From positions 188,324-252,323 of the forward strand of contig NZ_CP046182.1 in NCBI RefSeq assembly GCF_012567545.1: a stretch of DNA of 64,000 nt. Direction: 5' to 3'. How positions within the stretch are numbered: position 1 is the stretch's first letter; each line of letters starts with the position of its first letter. A program made the translations under genes and the position numbers. The stretch comes from Enterobacteriaceae endosymbiont of Donacia fulgens. GTDB taxonomy: Bacteria > Pseudomonadota > Gammaproteobacteria > Enterobacterales > Enterobacteriaceae. This document shows positions 59,067-64,000 of this stretch, in pieces. The notes beneath the pieces were generated by a model, which was given only the letters and a program-made list of their open reading frames with translations, ran no database searches and had not been told where the DNA came from.

Positions 59067-60869
59067 TTAATTATCTAAAAAACTTTTTAATATTTCTGAT
59101 CGACTAGGATGTCGTAATTTTCTTAATGCTTTGGCTTCTATTTGTCTAATTCTCTCTCTAGTTACATCAAATTGTTTACCAACTTCTTCTAAAGTATGAT
59201 CGGAATTCATATCAATACCAAATCTCATTCTTAATACCTTAGCTTCTCTTGGAGTTAAACTAGATAAAATATTATATGTTGCTGTTTTCAAACTTTCTGA
59301 AGTTGCTGAATCTAATGGTAATTCTAAAGTGTTATCTTCAATAAAATCACTTAAATGTGATTCATCATCATCCCCTATAGGTGTTTCCATTGAAATTGGT
59401 TCTTTAGCTATTTTTAATACTTTTCTAATTTTATCTTCAGGAATAAGCATATATTCAGACAATTCTTCAGGAGTAGGTTCTCTACCTAATTCTTGCAAAA
59501 TTTTTCTAGACACTCTATTAAGTTTATTTATAGTTTCAATCATATGTACAGGAATTCTTATTGTTCTAGCTTGGTCAGCAATAGATCTTGTTATAGCTTG
59601 TCTAATCCACCATGTTGCATATGTAGAAAATTTATATCCTCTTCTATATTCGAATTTATCTACTGCTTTCATTAAACCTATGTTACCTTCTTGAATTAAA
59701 TCAAGAAATTGTAAACCTCTATTTGTATATTTTTTAGCAATAGAAATAACTAATCTTAAATTAGCTTCAATCATTTCTTTTTTTGCTCTTTGTGCTTTTA
59801 ATTCACCTATAGAAATTTTTTTATTAATATCTCTAATTTCTTTAATTGTTAATCCTGTTTTTTTTTCAATATTAACTAATTTTATAATACTTTTATTTAT
59901 TTTATTAAAAAAATTTTTTTTATCATATGAATAAAATTTATTTTTTAATTTAAAATTTTCTAATTTTTTAAAAAAAAAATCTTTATTTGTTTCATTATTA
60001 TAAAATATATTTATAAATTTTTTTTTTGATATATTATATTTTTTAAGACATATTTCTAATATATTATATTCTTCTATACGTATATTAAACATTATAGAAC
60101 GTATTTTAGATACTAAATAATTAAATTCTTTTGATACTAAACGAAATTTTTTAAAAATTTTTGCAAGATTTTTTAATTCAATTAATGATTTATTATGATT
60201 TCTACCTTTTTTTTTAATAAAAATTAATGTTATATAATATTGCTTTTCTAGTTCTAAAAATTTTTCTTTAGCTAAGTTATAATCTATAATATTTTCATTA
60301 TTTTCTGTTTGAATATTATTAGATAACTCTTGATGATTAGAAGATATAATTTTTTCTTTAATATCATAATTAATAAAACCATGTATTAAATCTGATAAAC
60401 GAATATCTCCAGATTTAACTTTATCATATTTATTTAATAAATATTTAATCGAATCAGGATATCCTGCTATAGAATATTGTACTTGATTAATACCTTCTTC
60501 TATACGTTTAGCTATATTTATTTCTCCTTCTCTTGTTAAGAGTTCTACAGTACCCATTTCACGCATATATATACGTACTGGATCTGTAGTTTTACCCATT
60601 TCTGATTCTACATTAGATAATACTTGTACTGCATCTTCTGATTCTGTTAAATTATTTGTATTATTATTTAATATTAAATCATCATTATCAGGAGCTTCTT
60701 CCATTACCTGGATACCCATATTATTTATTATTTGAATAATATTTTTTATTTGATCAGAATTAATAATATTATCAGGTAAATGATCATTAACTTCAGAATA
60801 AGTTAAATAACCTTTTTCTTTTCCAAGTGTTACAAGAACTTTAAGCTGTGATTTTGAGTTATGATCCAT
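59067..60869 (-). CDS. rpoD: RNA polymerase sigma factor RpoD (sigma-70)
   Basis: Primary sigma factor. From the ATG at 60869 it has 600 residues (E. coli 613). Seen: region 1.1 ([20 protein letters not shown]), [12 protein letters not shown] (1.2), a diverged non-conserved region (about 200-340), regions 2.1-2.4 ([35 protein letters not shown]), region 3 and region 4.2 ([20 protein letters not shown]). An ATG at 60881 would add four residues; alignment with the E. coli start and the GGA before 60869 favour the shorter form. Third gene of rpsU-dnaG-rpoD. Confidence 0.97.
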   Translation of the reverse strand: MDHNSKSQLKVLVTLGKEKGYLTYSEVNDHLPDNIINSDQIKNIIQIINNMGIQVMEEAPDNDDLILNNNTNNLTESEDAVQVLSNVESEMGKTTDPVRIYMREMGTVELLTREGEINIAKRIEEGINQVQYSIAGYPDSIKYLLNKYDKVKSGDIRLSDLIHGFINYDIKEKIISSNHQELSNNIQTENNENIIDYNLAKEKFLELEKQYYITLIFIKKKGRNHNKSLIELKNLAKIFKKFRLVSKEFNYLVSKIRSIMFNIRIEEYNILEICLKKYNISKKKFINIFYNNETNKDFFFKKLENFKLKNKFYSYDKKNFFNKINKSIIKLVNIEKKTGLTIKEIRDINKKISIGELKAQRAKKEMIEANLRLVISIAKKYTNRGLQFLDLIQEGNIGLMKAVDKFEYRRGYKFSTYATWWIRQAITRSIADQARTIRIPVHMIETINKLNRVSRKILQELGREPTPEELSEYMLIPEDKIRKVLKIAKEPISMETPIGDDDESHLSDFIEDNTLELPLDSATSESLKTATYNILSSLTPREAKVLRMRFGIDMNSDHTLEEVGKQFDVTRERIRQIEAKALRKLRHPSRSEILKSFLDN

Positions 60870-61007
60870 AAGTAGTTCCATACTTTTATTTATTAATATT
60901 TAAATAAATTTTTTATTAAATAAAATTAAAAACAAATTATTTAATTAATAAATAAAATTTATTTATTATTAATAATATTTTAAATATATTTTATTAAATT
61001 TTTCAAA

Positions 61008-62741
61008 TTATTTTTTTTTAATTAATATTTGATTTAAAGACCATAATTCTTTTTTTTTTTTATAATCTAAACCTTTTTGTCTATCTAAAGAAATTAAATA
61101 ATTTATCCTATCTTCTAAAATATTTATTTTTAATTTTTTTATTAAATTTATAAAAAATTGTTTTATTTTATGATCGGGAATCATATGGTTCCATGTTACT
61201 AAAATTTCAAGAATTTTTTTTAATTTTGTACCCCTATATTGTTCTAATATATTAACTGTTGTTATTTTTTTATTTTTATAAAAATTTACAAATTTTATTA
61301 AAAAAAATAATCCATTAATATTTGAACTTTTAAAAAGTTTTAATTTTGGGACAAATTTTATTAATTTAGGATTTTGTATTAATAAACTTAATAATATACG
61401 AATAGTAGTTTTTTTTAAATTATTATGTATAACTATTTTTTTTTTAAATTTTAATGAATTATATATATCTACAAGATTAGTAATACCTATTTTTTCTCCT
61501 AATTTTTTGATTAAATTAATTTGAAAAAAATAATCAGGAATTAATTTAATTAATGATAATGCTTTATAAATAAAATTTGTTTTTTCTTCACAAGAAGAAG
61601 ATAAATTTTTTAAAAATAATTGTTTAAAAAAAAATTTTGAAAATGATAAATTATTATTAATTCTCTTTTCAAAAAGAATTTTTCCTTCTTTTCTAATTAG
61701 ACTATCAGGATCTTCTCCACTAGGTAAAATTATAAATTTTATTTCTTTTCCATTCACTAAATGTGGTAAACTAATTTTTAAAGATTTCCATTGTGCTTCT
61801 ATACCTGCTTTATCTCCATCAAAACAATAAATAATTTTATTTGTTATACTAAATAATTTTTTTATATGGCTATTAGTAATAGCAGTCCCTAATATAGATA
61901 CTGCGTATTTTATATTAAATTGAAATAAACTAATAACATCAATATATCCTTCTACTATTAGTATTTTTTTTATAATATTATTTTCTTTTTTAGTTTCGTA
62001 TAATCCATATAATTCTTTACTTTTATGAAAAATATTATTTTCTGAAGAATTTAAATATTTAGGATTAATATTGTGAAAAACTCTTCCACCAAATCCAACA
62101 ATATAACCTTTTATATTTTTGATTGGAAATATGATTCTATTATAAAAAATATCATAAAAATTATTATTTCTAGTATTTATTCTTAAAATACCTAATTTTT
62201 CATATAAAATTTTTATAATTTTTTTATTATTTAAAATTTTTTTTTGCCAATATAAAGGAGAAAATCCAATAGAAAAATATTTTATAATATATAAATTTAA
62301 TCCTCTATTTAATAAATATTTATATGCTTCTTTACCTAATGGATTTAATAAAGAATTTTTATAAAAAATACTTAAATTAAAAATTAATTTATAATAAATT
62401 TTATTTTTTTGAAACACTTTTTGTGAAAAATTAGATTTATTATTATAAATAATAGGAATATTAAATATATTTGCTATTGATTCTATACTTTCAAGAAAAG
62501 ATAAATTGTCATATTTCATTACAAAATCAATAATATTACCATGCACACCACACCCAAAACAATGATATAATTGTTTTAAAGAATTAACTACAAAAGAAGG
62601 ATTTTTTTCTAAATGAAAAGGACAAATCCCAAAAAAATTTTTTCCTTTTTTTTTTAATTTAATTTTATTTTTAATTAAAAATACAATATCAATTTGGTTT
62701 AATAAATTATTAATAAAAATACGAGATATATATCTAGACAT
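61008..62741 (-). CDS. dnaG: DNA primase
   Basis: Makes RNA primers for replication. The 577 residues (E. coli 581) start with the CHC2 zinc domain (C40, H43, C61, C64), followed by the catalytic RNA-polymerase core with GFGGRVFHNINPKYLNSSE, TOPRIM residues in LIVEGYIDVISL and CFDGDKAG, and a C-terminal helicase-binding domain that is very diverged. Located between rpsU and rpoD in the conserved macromolecular synthesis operon. Confidence 0.96.
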   Translation of the reverse strand: MSRYISRIFINNLLNQIDIVFLIKNKIKLKKKGKNFFGICPFHLEKNPSFVVNSLKQLYHCFGCGVHGNIIDFVMKYDNLSFLESIESIANIFNIPIIYNNKSNFSQKVFQKNKIYYKLIFNLSIFYKNSLLNPLGKEAYKYLLNRGLNLYIIKYFSIGFSPLYWQKKILNNKKIIKILYEKLGILRINTRNNNFYDIFYNRIIFPIKNIKGYIVGFGGRVFHNINPKYLNSSENNIFHKSKELYGLYETKKENNIIKKILIVEGYIDVISLFQFNIKYAVSILGTAITNSHIKKLFSITNKIIYCFDGDKAGIEAQWKSLKISLPHLVNGKEIKFIILPSGEDPDSLIRKEGKILFEKRINNNLSFSKFFFKQLFLKNLSSSCEEKTNFIYKALSLIKLIPDYFFQINLIKKLGEKIGITNLVDIYNSLKFKKKIVIHNNLKKTTIRILLSLLIQNPKLIKFVPKLKLFKSSNINGLFFLIKFVNFYKNKKITTVNILEQYRGTKLKKILEILVTWNHMIPDHKIKQFFINLIKKLKINILEDRINYLISLDRQKGLDYKKKKELWSLNQILIKKK

Positions 62742-62788
62742 AAAAATAATTTTTCATAATTTATTATTTTGTATAAAAAATAATAATT

Positions 62789-63004
62789 CTAATATAAACG
62801 TATTCTTTTAGCATTTTCTCTAGATATTTTTTTAGCATGTCTTTTAATTGCAGAAGCTTTAGCTCTTTTTCTTTCAGTTGTTGGTTTTTCATAGAATTCT
62901 CTACGTCTTACTTCAGCTAAAATACCAGCTTTTTCACATGAACGTTTAAAACGTCTTAAAGCTAAATCAAATGGTTCATTATCACGTACTTTTATAATCG
63001 GCAT
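62789..63004 (-). CDS. rpsU: 30S ribosomal protein S21
   Basis: Small basic ribosomal protein needed for initiation. The 71 residues are almost identical to E. coli S21 ([20 protein letters not shown] start; [10 protein letters not shown] end), making it the best-conserved protein in the window. It ends in TAG. It heads rpsU-dnaG-rpoD and is divergent from tsaD with 132 bases between starts. Confidence 0.98.
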   Translation of the reverse strand: MPIIKVRDNEPFDLALRRFKRSCEKAGILAEVRRREFYEKPTTERKRAKASAIKRHAKKISRENAKRIRLY

Positions 63005-63136
63005 ATATAAATTACCTATTTTATATTTATTTTTTTATAATAATAAATTATTATAGTATATAATAAAAAATATATAAATAATTTTTTTATATTACTTAAA
63101 TTTAAAAATAATTAATTAATTAACAGAAGATTAAAT

Positions 63137-64000
63137 ATGATTGTAATGGGTATAGAAACCTCATGTGATGATACAGCAGTAGCAATTTATGATAAAAAAA
63201 TAGGAATATTATGTAATAATATTTACACGCAAAAAATTCATTCTAAATATGGAGGTGTTGTACCTGAATTAGCTGCAAGAAACCATTTAAAAAAAATTAT
63301 TCCTTTAATTAAAAAATCATTAATAAAAATAAAAAAAAAATTATATGATATTAATGCAATAGCTTATACTTCAGGACCGGGACAAATAAATTCTTTAATA
63401 ATAGGAGCAATTATTTCTCATACTTTAGCTTTTTCTTTAAATATCCCTGCTATCCCTGTAAATCATATGGAAGGACATCTATTTTCTATTATGTTACAAA
63501 AACAAAAACCAATTTTCCCTTTTATAGGGTTATTAATTTCTGGTGGACATACTCAATTAATTTATACATCTAAATTTAGAAAATATAAAATATTAGGAAC
63601 AAGTATAGATGATGCAGTAGGAGAAACTTTAGATAAAGTATCTAAATTATTAGGACTAGATTATCCTGGGGGTAAAAATTTATTCAAATTATCAAAATTT
63701 GGAACTCCAAAAAAATTTTTTTTTCCAAGACCCATGACTTTTAAAAAAAATAATTTAAATTTTAGTTTTTCTGGATTAAAAACTTTTGTAACAAATTTTA
63801 TAAAAAAACAAGATTTAAACAATTTTCAAATTAAAGCAGATATTGCTTCTTCATTAGAAGAAGCTGTTATAGAAACTCTTTATATTAAAAGCTTATGGGC
63901 TTTAAAAAAATATAATATTAATCAATTAGTAATAGCGGGGGGAGTTAGTTCGAATAAAAAATTAAGAAAATTTTTATATAAAAATTTAAAAAAAAATAAT
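63137..64000 (+). CDS. tsaD: tRNA N6-threonylcarbamoyladenosine transferase TsaD (first 288 residues, cut by window end)
   Basis: With TsaB and TsaE it installs t6A37 on ANN-decoding tRNAs. The frame from ATG 63137 stays open for 288 codons to the window edge (E. coli 337). Seen: MGIETSCDDTAVAIYD, YGGVVPELAAR, metal-binding HMEGHL, LISGGHTQLI, DDAVGETLDKVSKLLGLDYP, FSFSGLKTF and the AGGVSSNKKLR motif. Placement divergent from rpsU is conserved in enterobacteria. The C-terminal metal-binding part lies outside the window. Confidence 0.95.
   Translation, partial: MIVMGIETSCDDTAVAIYDKKIGILCNNIYTQKIHSKYGGVVPELAARNHLKKIIPLIKKSLIKIKKKLYDINAIAYTSGPGQINSLIIGAIISHTLAFSLNIPAIPVNHMEGHLFSIMLQKQKPIFPFIGLLISGGHTQLIYTSKFRKYKILGTSIDDAVGETLDKVSKLLGLDYPGGKNLFKLSKFGTPKKFFFPRPMTFKKNNLNFSFSGLKTFVTNFIKKQDLNNFQIKADIASSLEEAVIETLYIKSLWALKKYNINQLVIAGGVSSNKKLRKFLYKNLKKNN

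Overview
The window comes from a strongly reduced, very AT-rich genome (about one fifth G+C by eye) of a gammaproteobacterium of the Enterobacterales type. It is most likely an obligate nutritional endosymbiont of an insect. Almost every protein aligns over its full length with its Escherichia coli counterpart. Whole blocks keep E. coli gene order while neighbours have been deleted, there are no mobile elements, phage genes or CRISPR arrays, and regulators (ilvY, pdhR) are missing. Amino-acid synthesis genes are kept, as expected of a symbiont that feeds its host. I cannot name the species from sequence alone.

Layout: (1) 1-6829, minus strand: start of carA, then ilvC, ilvD, ilvE, ilvM, ilvG (valine, leucine, isoleucine synthesis; ilvA and ilvY absent here). 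(2) 7061-13295: tRNA-Trp, fpr, tpiA, lysS, prfB (RF2, with a programmed frameshift), tRNA-Ile2(CAU), degP. (3) 13430-18266, plus strand: rpiA, dapF, uvrD, corA. (4) 18267-19302: a 1-kb gene-free tract of extreme A+T where gltA and sdhCDAB stood in the ancestor. (5) 19303-34012, plus strand: sucA, sucB, cydA, cydB, cydX, parE, aceE, aceF, lpd. (6) 34107-40874, minus strand: dapE, lon, clpX, clpP, bolA, suhB. (7) 41068-44460, plus strand: nfuA, metA, proS. (8) 44435-58046, minus strand: tilS, dnaE, fabZ, skp, bamA, rseP, uppS, frr, pyrH, tsf, rpsB, collinear with E. coli but without accA, rnhB, lpxB, lpxA, lpxD, cdsA and dxr. (9) 58210-64000: map, then rpoD, dnaG, rpsU, and divergent tsaD, cut by the window end.

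How the genes fit together: pyruvate dehydrogenase (aceEF-lpd) and 2-oxoglutarate dehydrogenase (sucAB with the same lpd) are kept, while sucCD, sdh and gltA are missing from their usual places. The succinyl-CoA produced would feed MetA (methionine; it carries the succinyl-type glycine) and the succinylated lysine/DAP route to which DapE belongs. Respiration ends in cytochrome bd (cydABX). Protein quality control (lon, clpXP, degP), outer-membrane assembly (bamA, skp) and translation/replication cores are kept.

Most notable: the prfB frameshift site reads AGG GGG TTT CTT TAA, so the in-frame stop is UAA instead of the usual UGA, and none of the 47 complete CDSs in the window ends in UGA (43 UAA, 4 UAG). 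SuhB has lost most of its catalytic metal ligands. An exact 19-mer encoding NNNFEK recurs in linkers or loops of aceF (twice), sucB and ilvC. The cydX micro-gene is intact at 28 codons. The 1-kb AT tract holds an isolated promoter-like sequence and two overlapping dyads. I found no clearly new biological system; the prfB/UGA and SuhB observations are the best leads.
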